A stretch of 64,000 bases of DNA. It comes from Owenia fusiformis. Its lineage: Eukaryota > Annelida > Polychaeta > Sabellida > Oweniidae. A program made the translations under genes and the position numbers. Positions 44,880 through 56,291 of the stretch are shown one piece after another (the stretch's first letter is position 1; every line of letters begins with the position of its first letter). The notes under the pieces are model-generated. The model was not told the DNA's origin, made no database searches, and saw only the letters and a program-made list of their open reading frames with translations. The stretch lies in assembly GCA_903813345.2 (NCBI GenBank), contig CAIIXF020000002.1:224001-288000 (forward strand). The letters are read 5' to 3'.

Positions 44880-46030
44880 AAAGCAATTTTAGACTGTTAG
44901 ATGATCTCTTCTGTAATCAAGGTGATGTTGGTACACTTCCGCCGTTAGAAAAACAAAGACTAACACCCCAGTCACATTTGTCGCACGGCGGCCGCAAGTC
45001 GACCGCAGAACAATTAAATCGGTGAATTTCTGCGGCGAGCGTAGAAAAACTACGCTCGCCTTGCGGCCTCCGTACGGCGAATGCAGATTTTTACAGGCCG
45101 CAGGGAAGGCGTAGAAATTATAACTCGGAGTTATAATAATTGTTCATTTCTGAGGTCCCCGTAAAAAGCAACTGGCTCAACAAGATTGAATCATTATTTG
45201 TCAATGTTTCACGATCACTTTTATTTGATATTACATCCTAGCACTATGAATAACATTTATAAATTGTCCTGATGTAAATAAAATGAAAAAAGTATTATTT
45301 ATCAACAGAAATTTAAAATTCACCGTGCGGCTGCCGTGGGAAATGTGACTGCAAAAGTATGAGAGCGCAGAAATTCTGCGGCGAGCGTAGAAAAGCAACT
45401 GGCCGCAGAAATGATAGACCGCACGGCGGCCGCAGGAAATGTGACTGGGGTGTTAGACAAAGACTACATAGCAATTAATCCTTTTGTAATCATTAAATGT
45501 TAGATTCTTATTATTTTGTTGGACAATGTTCAGACTTCTGACCAAGATTAAATCATTTATGTTTGTATTTAAAAAATAGTATTTCAATCAGACAGACGTT
45601 CTAATGAGTTAGAAAAATACACTTGTCCATTTCCTCTCAAGAAGTTTTCAAAGGTAATCAAGTCGATTTGTTTGAGTGTTTAGCATTGTTTTTCATAACT
45701 TGAGGCTTCCATGAACAGAATGACTTTGAAATGAGTTTTTATAATTTTAGCTTTTATACGGACATGCTTATTGTATATTTCTATATGAACGTTGTGGTTA
45801 TGTGATGTAACATCGCCCCCCCCCCAAATTACAGGTATACAAATTTTGGTCGGAATGCATTAACTTGCAATTAAAAGCAATTTTAGACTGTTAGATGATC
45901 TCTTATGTAATCTAGGTGATGTTGGTACACTTCCGCATTTAAGAAAACAAAGACTAAAACAAAGAGAACTAAGCAATTAATCCTTTTGTTATCATTAAAT
46001 GTTAGATTCTTATTTTTTTATTGGACAATA
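44880..46030 (+). repeat. Duplicated 155-bp segment, one copy holding a MITE
   Basis: The block from AGCAATTTTAGACTGTTAGA to TTAAATGTTAGATTCTTATT occurs at 44880-44962 plus 45454-45528, and again uninterrupted at 45875-46020. The first copy is split by the MITE at 44963-45453, so the second serves as an empty site. Confidence 0.8.
44963..45453. mobile_element. 491-bp GC-rich MITE with TA target duplication
   Basis: Ends ACACCCCAGTCACATTT and AAATGTGACTGGGGTGT are inverted copies, followed inwards by GCACGGCGGCCGCA-type blocks; TA flanks both sides. Comparison with the empty copy at about 45952 fits insertion at TA. It is markedly GC-rich at both ends with internal hairpins (GGCGAGCGTAG pairs with CTACGCTCGCC). 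Confidence 0.8.
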
Positions 46031-46322
46031 TTAAGACTTCTGTCTCCGATTGTTATGCAGCTATGTGTATAAAATCATGTGAACAACATTATCGTGGAAA
46101 CTCCCATATTCATTCTCATAATGTCTTACAGCTATTTCGCAAATGACATAATCCTAAACAACATATGGACATAATATTGCAGAACTGAGCGAAAAGAAAG
46201 GTGGAACAAATCAGATTAAGATATTTTATTTTTGAAATGCACAAAGGGCAACAGTTGAAGAACAAAAGTTAAAGGCGTTGTGAAATAGATCGTGCTTTTA
46301 TATGATTCCCTTTTATAGTGCC

Positions 46323-46407
46323 CTACCCTTTGCATTTGTTCGACTTCACTTCTTAAATGAGAGTTTCGTCTTCTCGTAGTTTATAATTAGACTCTGCACG
46401 CAGCGTA
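46323..46407. mobile_element. 85-bp hAT-like mini-MITE, copy 1
   Basis: Starts CTACCCTTTGCATTTGTT and ends CTCTGCACGCAGCGTA. It is flanked by a perfect 8-bp duplication ATAGTGCC (46315-46322 and 46408-46415), the size typical of hAT transposases. Non-coding. Confidence 0.82.
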
Positions 46408-46465
46408 ATAGTGCCCCTATTATCCATGTTCATGTTCTTATTCGATTTTTCATCAGTTATGACTT

Positions 46466-46593
46466 GGTAACATTTGCTCAGATTTTCATCACGGCGCCCG
46501 GCCGATTGAGTATTTTGTTCAGAATTGAATACAATTTTGAACAAAATACTCATCGGCCGGGCGCCGGTGCTGAAAATCTGAGCAAATGTGACC
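46466..46593. mobile_element. 128-bp foldback MITE
   Basis: Arms of about 57 bp pair almost completely: CATTTGCTCAGATTTTCA, CGGCGCCCGGCCGA and GAGTATTTTGTTCA on the left mirror the right side. The loop is about 12 bp. The same short peptide frame appears on both strands because of the symmetry and is not a gene. Confidence 0.8.
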
Positions 46594-47440
46594 ACAGCAT
46601 TATAAAAGCATACTCTTTAATACACGAACAGATTCAAAATGAGACTTTATCTATCAGAGAAATAAAATGGAAAATTTGTATTATGAAAATATTAACTGAT
46701 GCATTGTTTAGTATTAAATATTAAGTTTTACAGTCGGAAACCTCAAGGGGCGGGAAATTTGATTAAACAAAACGCCGGATTAATATGTGGACAACTTGCA
46801 AATGAAATGTAAGTAACATGACAGAACGAGTATGTACGCCCAATAAATACTTTTATAGTTTTAATTTGCATTCAAAGGACCCCGTTTGTAAAATTGATAG
46901 AAATGAATAGTTTTACTACCGGAAAAAAAACTGAGAAATATCTACCCGATTCGACAGAATAGTCATCATCATATCAGTGCGAAAAATTAGCTATATATAT
47001 TTTCTATGCGATATACACCTGATATTGATAGCCTTCCACGATCATGGTCCGTTGACATCATCAACCTTGTGATTTGCCATAAGTGATTAACCAACATTTT
47101 TTGATTAAAAGTCGGGGTTGACGTTTCTTGACTTTTCACACTGACATCAAAACAAAACATAATGTGAAAATAAAAGGCATAAAATGGCCATTAAAAGTAC
47201 ATTTTTTAACAAAAGTATCAACTTATATTACACTGCACGCAAATACAAAGTGAAAAGAACGTCTTCCCGGAGATTGAAATACGGATCGGTAAGTCAACAA
47301 AACTATCTGTTAAATAAACAAGCTTAGCCTATGTCTGCGATTGTTTGTCTGAGTGGCCAGATGTTATCCGTTTCGGATAATAAATTTCTGAGAATACTAC
47401 TGATATCTAGAATACATCTTCCGTGATATTTTTCATAAAA

Positions 47441-47523
47441 CTACCCTTTGCATTTGTTTGACTTCACTTCTTAAAAGAGAGCTTCGTCTTAGTGTAGTTT
47501 AACCAGACTCTTCACGCAGGGTA
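47441..47523. mobile_element. 83-bp hAT-like mini-MITE, copy 2
   Basis: Starts CTACCCTTTGCATTTGTTTG and ends CTTCACGCAGGGTA. It is flanked by the perfect 8-bp duplication TCATAAAA (47433-47440 and 47524-47531). About 85-90% like copies 1 and 3 by eye. Confidence 0.84.
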
Positions 47524-47761
47524 TCATAAAACAGGCATCTTAGCTGCAATTTTGAATAATAGCGTAATTCATAGCACAATATAAATTAACCCGCCTCTGT
47601 TTAATTCAAATATGCATTACCCTTAAGATTTATATACTTAGACACCTTTTCATTCTTGATTCGAATTTTTATCTTGTCTTCATCTAAATTTGTGGATTAA
47701 TAACAGTTTTTAGTATACAAATTGAACATACAAAATGTAGCGTATTGATTACACGTTACAG

Positions 47762-47999
47762 TGGCGTAGCCAGCTTTCAGTCGGGGGAGGGGGGGGGGTG
47801 CGATCGTGGCATAAAAAATGTTTTTGAAGATTTGTTTTGAATTTTACAAAAATTGGTGCAACTTCGTTCAAAATCGAGCTAGAAGCTTCAAATAAAAAGC
47901 ATTTTATGACTTTTTTCTTCTATCTAATGGTTCTATTTTCATTGGTTATGGAGGGGGGGGAGGTGCGATCGCACACATCACATCCCCCTGGCTACGCCT
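47762..47999. mobile_element. GGCGTAGCC-ended MITE, full copy
   Basis: TGGCGTAGCCAG at the left and CTGGCTACGCC at the right are inverted. Just inside each end lie a long G run and GTGCGATCG. The interior includes TTTTACAAAAATTGG and TTCTTCTATCTAATGGTTCT. Relatives or parts lie at 44140, 50443, 53529 and 55093. Confidence 0.7.
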
Positions 48000-49394
48000 A
48001 TGCGCTATATTAATATAACAAGGTTATCATATCATGCCATTAGTTAGATGGTTAACTAATATTAACACAAAATAATAATACACGATAATTAAAAAAATAA
48101 ACCTCGGTATTCGGGCCTAAAATCCAAGGATACGTGTACCATTACTTAAGTGTAAGCTGCAATACCATATCGAATACCTGTACCATTACTCAATAATAAG
48201 CACTAGTAAGACCATAATAACAAGCTTAATAACTAGCTTATCGCAAGTTATTCCATACGATTTTGTCTTGTGTGTTTGATTGCGTTTTTGCTTCTTCAAA
48301 GACGGGATATCCCAAAATTACCTTGATTACAGCATTGGCTTTCAAGAGAGTCCATGATTGCAGTCTACATGGTCTATAGGCTATTTTTAATTCCTCGTTA
48401 TTTTAGTTGTGTATCTTTGAATCTGATTATCATATACAATTTACTTTAACCAATTTTACCCGTTTTTTGAACTTCAAAACTGTCACATACATATTGGGTG
48501 TCCCTAATCATAATAGGACCAATAACAAATAACATAATTAAAACTGGAAAACATACAATACAGTCATATTCATCATATCTCATCAATTTCTCCGGTTTGT
48601 ATCTCCCGGTAATCTTTATGCCTTGAGCCACCCCCCCCTTACAGATACTTTAGATACACTTATTTTGACGCTACTTAATTTGACGAATTTGCTCAATTTC
48701 AAATATTGGCGGCTATTTAATTTGGCGGAATCAGGACTGTTTAATTTTTGTCTATGTTTATGCATGGGCTATCAAAAGATTCTCTTGAAAGCCCATGGTT
48801 TATGTCATTAGGACGGGTATTTACTAAGATATTTTCTGTATTTCTTTTGGGATAATGTATGACATGTTGATGACATGCTCAGTTGACAGGAAAAGGGGCC
48901 CCACAAGTTTAATTTCTGAAGTGCATTTGACAAAAATTCCAAACTGAAATTTGACGGATTTTAATTTGGCGGATTTTCTGACTCCGTCAATCCGTCTAAT
49001 TAAAACGGGAGCCAAATTAAGAATCTTCAGTTATATCAATATTATTTTGTATCTATCTGACATTATAATTTCGAAGAGAGATTCTCCTGGCCGGGGACAT
49101 TCGGGATTTCGAACATAATAAACTTAATTTGAAATTGAATCTGAAATTCTGTCAGAATGGAATACATGGACCTGGTTACATGGTTTATCTTATTCTAAAT
49201 GGACAAATAAGATCGCAGGGGCAGGAAACTCCCCCGTAGTTGACATTTTGTTCATATAAAAGGCATTTGCATTAATCCTTTTGATAACTTTCTTTCGTAG
49301 TTGGTCTCTTGACCCGAAACATTCTGGCTACAACAATACAATTGAGTTTTAGAGAAAAAATTGTGACTAACCGCCCTAAGAAGAACGTTGGAGC

Positions 49395-49705
49395 TTTTAA
49401 AGACCACATTAAGCCCCTACTTTAACTAACATCCTAACCCATGTTAAAGCCAAGCTTTTCCAGGATATCTTCAATCAATCCTCAACCCCTGTTAAAGACC
49501 CATTTTACAGGGTGTCTACACCGGGGCCTACCCCCTTGACCCTCGTTAAAATCCTACTTTTGAAGGTAACATACCCCTTCAACCTCCCTTCAAAACCCTA
49601 CTTGTACAGGGTACCTCATCCTAAATCCCATGTTAAAGCCCTTATATTTGCCGGGTACATACACACCCCCCTCCCTCTCAAGCCGTACTTTTGCTGTTCC
49701 CCAAA
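49395..49705 (+). repeat. Degenerate minisatellite, about seven 45-52 bp units
   Basis: Units share TTAAAGCCCTACTTTT, then CAGGGTA(C/T) and a CCC-rich tail ending ATG or CTG. They have diverged well beyond simple slippage, so the array is old. Open frames in it reflect the low stop content of the C-rich unit. Confidence 0.65.
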
Positions 49706-50442
49706 GCTGAATTCATTTGTGAACTATTATTTTGCTATAATGAATCCTGGTGGATGTGATATCTGTAAAATATACAAAATGTACATTATATATGCGGTCT
49801 GGGGTGTGAGGGGGTTCACTTTAAAAAAAATTTCAGTGGGGGGGGGGTCTCACTCACAATGTAAATATACAATTTACAATTCAATACATAATTTGCACGA
49901 GTCTTAGGTTTGAATGAATTAAAATGACGTAAGCTAAGTGTAAAATTTTTGAAAAAAGCCTATCAAAAGACGAATTGTTTTTTGAAAACCTTGCGAGGAA
50001 ATCAATATTGATGTACCGTATTGAAGTCATAAACAACAGCTTCGAGATGTCAGTCCGAAGACTATCTCCCGGTTGTCATGTTTATCTAGGAAACTGGTGG
50101 TTGTAATCATAATGATAATAGGACACACGGCAAAAAATGTGTATCAAAATCCGTTGAAACCTGCTTACAGGTAATACATTTGTATTATCAAAAATACAAT
50201 CTTGTTCTGACCATCGTGAATCCTGAACATTCCAAAAAGGGCATATTTTGTATTCACCTTGTAACTGTTTAACTGTGTCTAGGTGATCTTCAGTCATTGA
50301 CAGTTGTAGAGACTAGTTGCAACTTTAAAAAGAAAAAAAATTAAAAAGAAAAAAGACACTAGTTGCAACTGGTGATGTTTTCCATGGAAAGCCGTGAGCA
50401 CGCTTTGCAAACTATCTCTGGACTCTCTCTCTCTCTGGACGG

Positions 50443-50680
50443 CAGAGGTGGGGGGGGGGTTGCGACGAGTGCGAAGGCACCCCCCCCCCCAAAAAAAAAA
50501 GCTTATAAAAACATAACCATTAGATAGAAGAAATAAGCTTTCAATTTTTTTATTTGAAGTTTTAATCTCATTTTTGAAGAATTTTGAAAGATGCATCAAT
50601 TTTTGTAAAATTCAAAATAAATCTTAACATTTTTTGGGCTCGCTTAATAAGTTATGCCACGATCGCACATCATGACATCT
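50443..50680. mobile_element. Decayed relative of the GGCGTAGCC MITE
   Basis: Flanked by G and C runs, with the shared interior words GATGCATCAATTTTTGTAAA and TTCAAAATAAATCTTA and a terminal CCACGATCGCAC. Clear terminal repeats are lost. Confidence 0.45.
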
Positions 50681-51528
50681 TATTTCTTCTCAGTCCTGAG
50701 ATGATGTTTCAGGTTAAACAGAAAGATGCTATGAGTATCAGAATGGGATCGCACCACATGGGGAGTAGTTTCCAGAAAGATTAGAATAGGGTGAATGTGG
50801 TAGCCTTGCCCAAGTCGTATCTTTTTCCTATCTTGATTTCTATTATTCAGATAAGTAAAAAGCTCTTTGAAAGTGTTCAAAAAATGATGAAAACTGCATG
50901 TGATTGAAATTTTGGCCAGTAAGAGTTCCAGCCCCCCCCCATCTACCCTTGGCTTTTACCATGGACATGGAGGAAATTTAGGAGTCATTTTCAAATGCCC
51001 GATTACAAGATTACAGTGATTTATTTCCGCCCGATAACAGTGTTGTTGGTGGGCAGAGGAAATCGAGTATGTATTGATCTAGTTAATTAGTGATTACAGA
51101 TAGATTAAAGGAAAAGTGACTTGAAAGTGAATTCTCAAAATCGAGAATTCTGATTGTAATCAAAACTATATGAATTGATACTAATCGCATGGACATGGAC
51201 TAGTATTTTGAATCATTTCATATCCTATCCAACAGCAAGTGAAATCAAATGATCAAGCTACATTATTTATTGAAACTTAAATAAGGGAAATATTTTTTTA
51301 CCTTTTATGTTAGTCTCAGATGTTGCTTGCAATTTTTTTGAGTTTTTGAGGCGTACTTATGGCCACTTGTGTAATCATTAGAGTTTTTAGTCATTGAGGT
51401 ACATTCTAAAATTGTCTCTGTTTATCAGGTTTAGATTGGTCATTTTGACTATATATAATTGTTAAGTTTTAAGCGCAGTTTTGGTCTATATGCTTATAAT
51501 AGAAAACTTTAAGATGATTTGGTCTACG

Positions 51529-51611
51529 CTACTCTTTGCATTCGTTTGACTTGTAACTTCTTAAAAGAGAGCTTCGTCTTCGTAGTTTAACTAGACTCTG
51601 CACGCAGGGTA
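51529..51611. mobile_element. 83-bp hAT-like mini-MITE, copy 3
   Basis: Starts CTACTCTTTGCATTCG and ends CTCTGCACGCAGGGTA. It is flanked by the perfect 8-bp duplication GGTCTACG (51521-51528 and 51612-51619). Confidence 0.84.
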
Positions 51612-52230
51612 GGTCTACGCCATAACAAAACCTTTAAAAAGAGGCATACTATTGGTCTAGACCTGAGAGTAAGGCGTATTAGAGGTATACTTTAAGTTCA
51701 AAATCCTATCAAAACGTAATTTGAATAAATGAACGTTTTATCCTCTTTATGGAACATTAGACCTTAATAACTCAGTTACCATATTCGGGTGGGGTACATC
51801 TTTTACTTTTTACATTTTATATTGATCATATTTTTGCAAAGTCCGATTACTGGTACAGAGAAATAGAGCCCAATCTAGAAAATAAAAGATGGAATCATAA
51901 CCCCCCCCCCCATACATTCACTATAATTAAGTCGTTGGTGAGTTCGGATGTTTTTCAAGTTTAGGTTTAAAAAGTACTTTTATGTAGATATATATCTCCG
52001 ATATCTATACATTTCCTGTAAGAATGTTGCAACGAAAATGGGGCAACAAGACCTGGGCCTAATGCATTTCTAGTTATCTGTTTTCCTGGTTTGTTTGACA
52101 CAGAGACATGTTTGAAGTGGGTAAACATTGCAATCGGTATGTTTCAAGGAGGCCTCGGGGGGAATGACGACCCATGAAACCTAGAACCTAGAAAATCATG
52201 TTTATAAATTATAGACCAAGATATAATATT

Positions 52231-52393
52231 TTCAGGCCCGTAGCCAGGATTTACCAGGGGAGCGGTTTTACCATGGGGGGGGGGAGGGTTGCCAAGGGAG
52301 TGGGTGAGGGGGCTTTTGACAGTTTTGGCAAACATCATTTGGCCAGGAGGGGGAGCGTTCGCTCCCTCCGCTACCCTTGGCTACGGGCCTGAA
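52231..52393. mobile_element. 163-bp MITE with TTCAGGCCCGTAGCC ends
   Basis: TTCAGGCCCGTAGCCAGG at the left and CTTGGCTACGGGCCTGAA at the right are inverted. The interior contains a G run and no coding frame. The ends resemble, but are distinct from, the GGCGTAGCC family. Confidence 0.75.
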
Positions 52394-53528
52394 TTTGGAA
52401 AGCAGCTAAAAGGTCGTCGTTTTGTGAAGAGGGGATGGGTGATTAGAAGTCGAACGAATGCAAGGGTAGCCATAGACCATAATGTAATTATGCTAAATCA
52501 TGTCATCTTATACATTGGTACACTTACAAAATAAGGAAATAAATTGTTCAATCAATCACATTACTTTTTGCTATCATCTAATGACGCTACAGAACAAAAT
52601 AATACATTTGTCTCTGGAATTACTGGAAGTTTTAATAACATGTACAATTTCCTGGGAACGATAGATGTATGTGCAATGTCCGAATAAATGATTGTGGTAA
52701 AGATTGCGATTTGCTAGATTCTGATTTTGGAATTTCTTTGATCAAATTGTACCTCACACGCAATGTCAGAAGTGAGATTGAATGTCCAAATAGCATAGTA
52801 AGAGCCCGACTAAGATTCATATCTTAAAATCTAAAGTCGAGTTTAGTCAGAGATTATAATTTCATTGGTAAAATGCAATCAGAAAGAACCTTTAGTAATA
52901 GTTGTTTTATTTTAATGAGAGATTGATAAATTGGAACTAAAGTTGTAGCCACCATTTCCAAATCACAACCACAGTCTATTTTTAATTAAAACTCTTTCCC
53001 TATCCTATAATGAAAATAAATATAATTGGAGTGAATTGCATGCATTTCGAATGAAGTTATCATATTTTTAGTATTTTATTAGTTCAAACAGGTTAACATA
53101 AGATGCATAAATGTGACAAAGGGAAACATTTCCATTTCTAACTCTACAATTGTAATCATACATGTACATACCAGACACATGTATACATGTGCATCATCAG
53201 GATCTTCACTGGACATTATAAACATGAGCGAATAGGGAAGGGGGGGGGGACTTGGATTACGTCCTTTAGAATGCAGGTTTAGAAAACTGCAATAGATGCC
53301 ATTTTTCATGATAGGGGGGTTATGAAGGAGCTTGTTCGTGAACGTGCAGAATTATGGTCCTCTTGGAAAGGGATTTTTGTTATGCTTTGAATGGAACAAG
53401 TTTGAAGAAAAACGGTGCAGTATGAGACTCGTAATCCTTGATTTTCAAACATCCGATAGGCCAAAAATTAACGGTCGAAGTTAACACCGCGTGTTAATGT
53501 CCTGTTTAGAAAACAATAGGCGTTACCA

Positions 53529-53771
53529 AGTGGGGGGGGGTAGGATGGGTGCTATAACCAATAAAAAATAGAACCATGAGACAGAAGAAGAAAAGGGTAA
53601 AATGTTTTTTATTTTGAGCCTCTAGGTCAATTTTGAAAGAAGTTGCATCAATATTTGTAAAATTCAAAATAAATTTATTGGTCTGTTTTAGCCACAATGG
53701 TACCCCCCTGACTGATAACCGAAATTCGTTTGGGCATCACCCCCCCCCCCCCCCGACTGAAAACTGGCATG
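53529..53771. mobile_element. Relative of the GGCGTAGCC MITE
   Basis: Bounded by an eight-base G run and a 15-base C run, with shared interior words (AACCATGAGA, TTGTAAAATTCAAAATAAAT, ACTGAAAACTGG). Terminal repeats are worn. Confidence 0.5.
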
Positions 53772-54984
53772 ATTGTACCTTTTGAGATTCGATCAACTTG
53801 AGTTCTTCTGGGAAAATGAGGAGTCTTCAATGGTGCATCGACATAACATGGACTGGTGAAATACATGATGGTATCCCGATCATTGGAATGGTTAATGGTG
53901 TATTTGAAAAGTGCTCACAATGGTGAAAAGCTGCACGCTTTAGAAAGATCTAGACTTTTTGGCCGGGGGGGGGGGACTTTCACCAACCCTTCCAAAGGGA
54001 CACGATATATTTCTCGAGGGCTCAGAGGGCCAGAGGTTAATATCATGTTGTCACAGGGTATAAAACCATAGGCCATATTCAATTCCGATCATGATATTCC
54101 TAACTCTCTTCAATGAAATCTGAAGTTCGAAGTCCATATCTAAACTTTGTATGATGAAACAAAACCAGAAGTCTTATATCATAAGTCTACAAAATATCCG
54201 ATGGCTTAAAATGACATTTTGAAATATAAAATTTTATTGAATAATATAAGCACACCAGCATAAAAAAATCAACGAAACAATATATCAGCGACCAAACAAA
54301 ATCGCTTGTTGCCCAGATGTCTATGACTTTAACTGTGTGAGAGCATGATGATGATATTACCATTCGTCTGTGTTTAATAGGCTCAAACAGAGCTTCATAC
54401 TCCTTTCGTTTCAAAATCTCTTAATTTTCAAATGGGAGACGAATTCAATTTTTGTTAGCAAGTTTTGAGGTGAATGCGATTTTTATGAGAGAGATTGGTC
54501 AGGACAATGCGATTTTCTTTTCGAGCGATGGACGATGGGCGGTAAACACAATATTGCGTCTTCATTACGTACCCCTTCCATTAGATTGGCAATCGTGTGT
54601 TTTCATTTCGAAGCATATCAATATTTAAATCTAATTATTTCCTCAATTGCAATGCTAGATCTAGTAGTTCAGTTATTTGTGATATTTGACGAATTTATCT
54701 AAATCGCCAATCATAATCAGGCTTTGATTAGATAGGTGGCCGAAAAAGGGATCCTGTTACTAATTTTATGGAGGGGGGGGGGTGTATGTAATATCGACCA
54801 ACGTCCAAACAATTATTTCCTGCACTATAGGAGAAAGTACTCTTTAAAAAGGGTTTCAAAAAACTATTTTGAATCATCGTTCTGTAATTGTGCAAAGGAG
54901 TTTTTGTTTTTAGCGTAACGTACACTGTATTTTAATTCTTGTTTGCTTAATAAGATTAATTTCAATATGAATCGCAAGTATGAT

Positions 54985-55886
54985 CACTGCATCAAATGTG
55001 GAATTTCTTGCAATTTCTAGACGTAGGATGGTCTAGAAACTCCACGTATCTACCGGGAGAGGCAACTTAAATGAATATGCCAATTGCGTCCATAGGCGAA
55101 GCAAGGGGGGGGGGTGCAATAAAGATAAAACCATGAGAAAGAAAAAGCTCAATTTTGAAGAAATTTTTGTAAAATTCAAAATAAATCTTATTTTTATGGC
55201 TTGTTTATGCAACAATCGCAACCCCGTGACTGAAAACCGAAAAGGTTTTGGCGATCGCACCCCCCCCCCATCCTGAATGAAAGCTGGCTTCGCCCCTGCC
55301 CTATATCAATTAGTTATGATACATTGCATACACAATATGAACACATAGTTTTTTCATCCATTTGGTCAGACGCACAATAATGATACTATTCTAGTCTCTT
55401 GCTTGATACCCAGGGTTTGATGTAACAACTTGAAAATTATTTTTACAAGTTATCAGTACAGCTTGTTTGGTATTTTACAAGCTTTAAACAGTACGTGATT
55501 TATTATTCAATCATATATGTAAAACGTCATGTGAACAGTTCGTTATACAAAATAATAAATAAAATAGATAAAAGATAAAAAGAAATTAGTATATTTCAGT
55601 GAAAATATGTCTAAATTATGAATGTTGATCATAATTGCTTATAACAATATACATTCACCTGATTCGATAATTACTTCATTCTATTTAGTCTCAAGGCGTG
55701 CCAAGACTTTTCGTCACACTCTAAGCACGTCTTTGCACTGCGTGTGCTTAGACGTGCCTAGAGATGTCTAGAGTTGGTTTCATCGCGTACCTAGACGTGT
55801 CAAAACTAGTCACGCCTAAGCACCCGGCGTGCTTAGACTTAGTTTCTAGACGTGCTTAGTCTAGAAATTCCATTTTTCACGCAGTG
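54985..55886. mobile_element. Second CACTG end: 0.9-kb CACTA-like copy inside the composite unit
   Basis: CACTGCATCAAATGTGGAAT recurs at 54985, followed by TTTCTAGACGT and TCTAGAAACTCC. Together with the end at 55886 it forms a small CACTA-like copy with subterminal repeats at 55683-55870. Its left flank (GAT) does not match the right flank (GGT), so this copy did not insert here alone. Confidence 0.6.
55093..55297. mobile_element. GGCGTAGCC-type MITE nested in the CACTA copy
   Basis: TAGGCGAAGC at the left and GGCTTCGCC at the right are inverted variants of the family ends. G and C runs lie just inside, and AAACCATGAGA and TTGTAAAATTCAAAATAAAT are shared with the copy at 53529. Confidence 0.6.
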
Positions 55887-56089
55887 GGTAGTGTCACAAT
55901 TGACCAATTATTTCAAAAAGTAGATGGTTGGCCCTTATTGAGTTTCGTGTCAAGATGTAGCTTAGACATAGCTTTAGAACCTCAGATAGGCCAGTGAGGC
56001 CACATAAATCCATAACTCGAGATAAAAAGTCAGGCGTTTGCCCTTTTGCCCATTGACTAGTATGGTGACGTGAATTAGGGCAGTTTTGC
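55887..56089 (+). repeat. Resumed 1330-bp monomer, first 200 bp of its interior
   Basis: Identical to 38440-38642, starting at the GGT target duplication. It ends at 56089, where sequence unlike the monomer begins. Confidence 0.85.
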
Positions 56090-56291
56090 CATATTTGCGA
56101 ACGTTCCGATTCAAAAAGGGAACTGCGAAATGGACTGCGAAGTGGTGCGCGTTTAAATAGTCCACGTCCGTTGTGTAAGAATCGTGGTGCGAGTGCAAGG
56201 AACGTAGTTCGCGGTATCAGAACTGATGTTCGCGTTGTTGATAGCAAAGGGGGCCTGAAGAATGGCAGTGACTTTGTGTTTTAACTTGCAG

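Larger units (their letters stand above)
39773..55886. mobile_element. 16.1-kb CACTA (EnSpm)-ended composite unit
   Basis: The left end is CACTGCATCAAATGTGGAAT at 39773 and the right end is its inverted counterpart ATTCCATTTTTCACGCAGTG ending at 55886. Target duplication GGT lies at 39770-39772 and 55887-55889, and the host sequence on either side rejoins perfectly into the 1330-bp monomer. CACTG ends, a 3-bp duplication and many subterminal copies of CTAGACGTGCTTAG in both orientations (39.80-39.93 and 55.69-55.87 kb) are hallmarks of the CACTA/EnSpm superfamily. A further left-type end lies inside at 54985. No transposase was found. The cargo holds MITEs, minisatellites and G/C runs listed separately; parts of 40.6-41.9 and 42.8-44.1 kb hold nothing I recognise. 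Confidence 0.72.

Noticed and set aside
46353-46724. Open frames on both strands sharing MVTFAQIF
   Set aside because: The match arises from the 128-bp inverted repeat and is not coding evidence.
55894-56247. 117-residue minus-strand frame
   Set aside because: Half of it is the duplicated 1330-bp monomer, also open by chance at 38447-38764. No domain is recognised.
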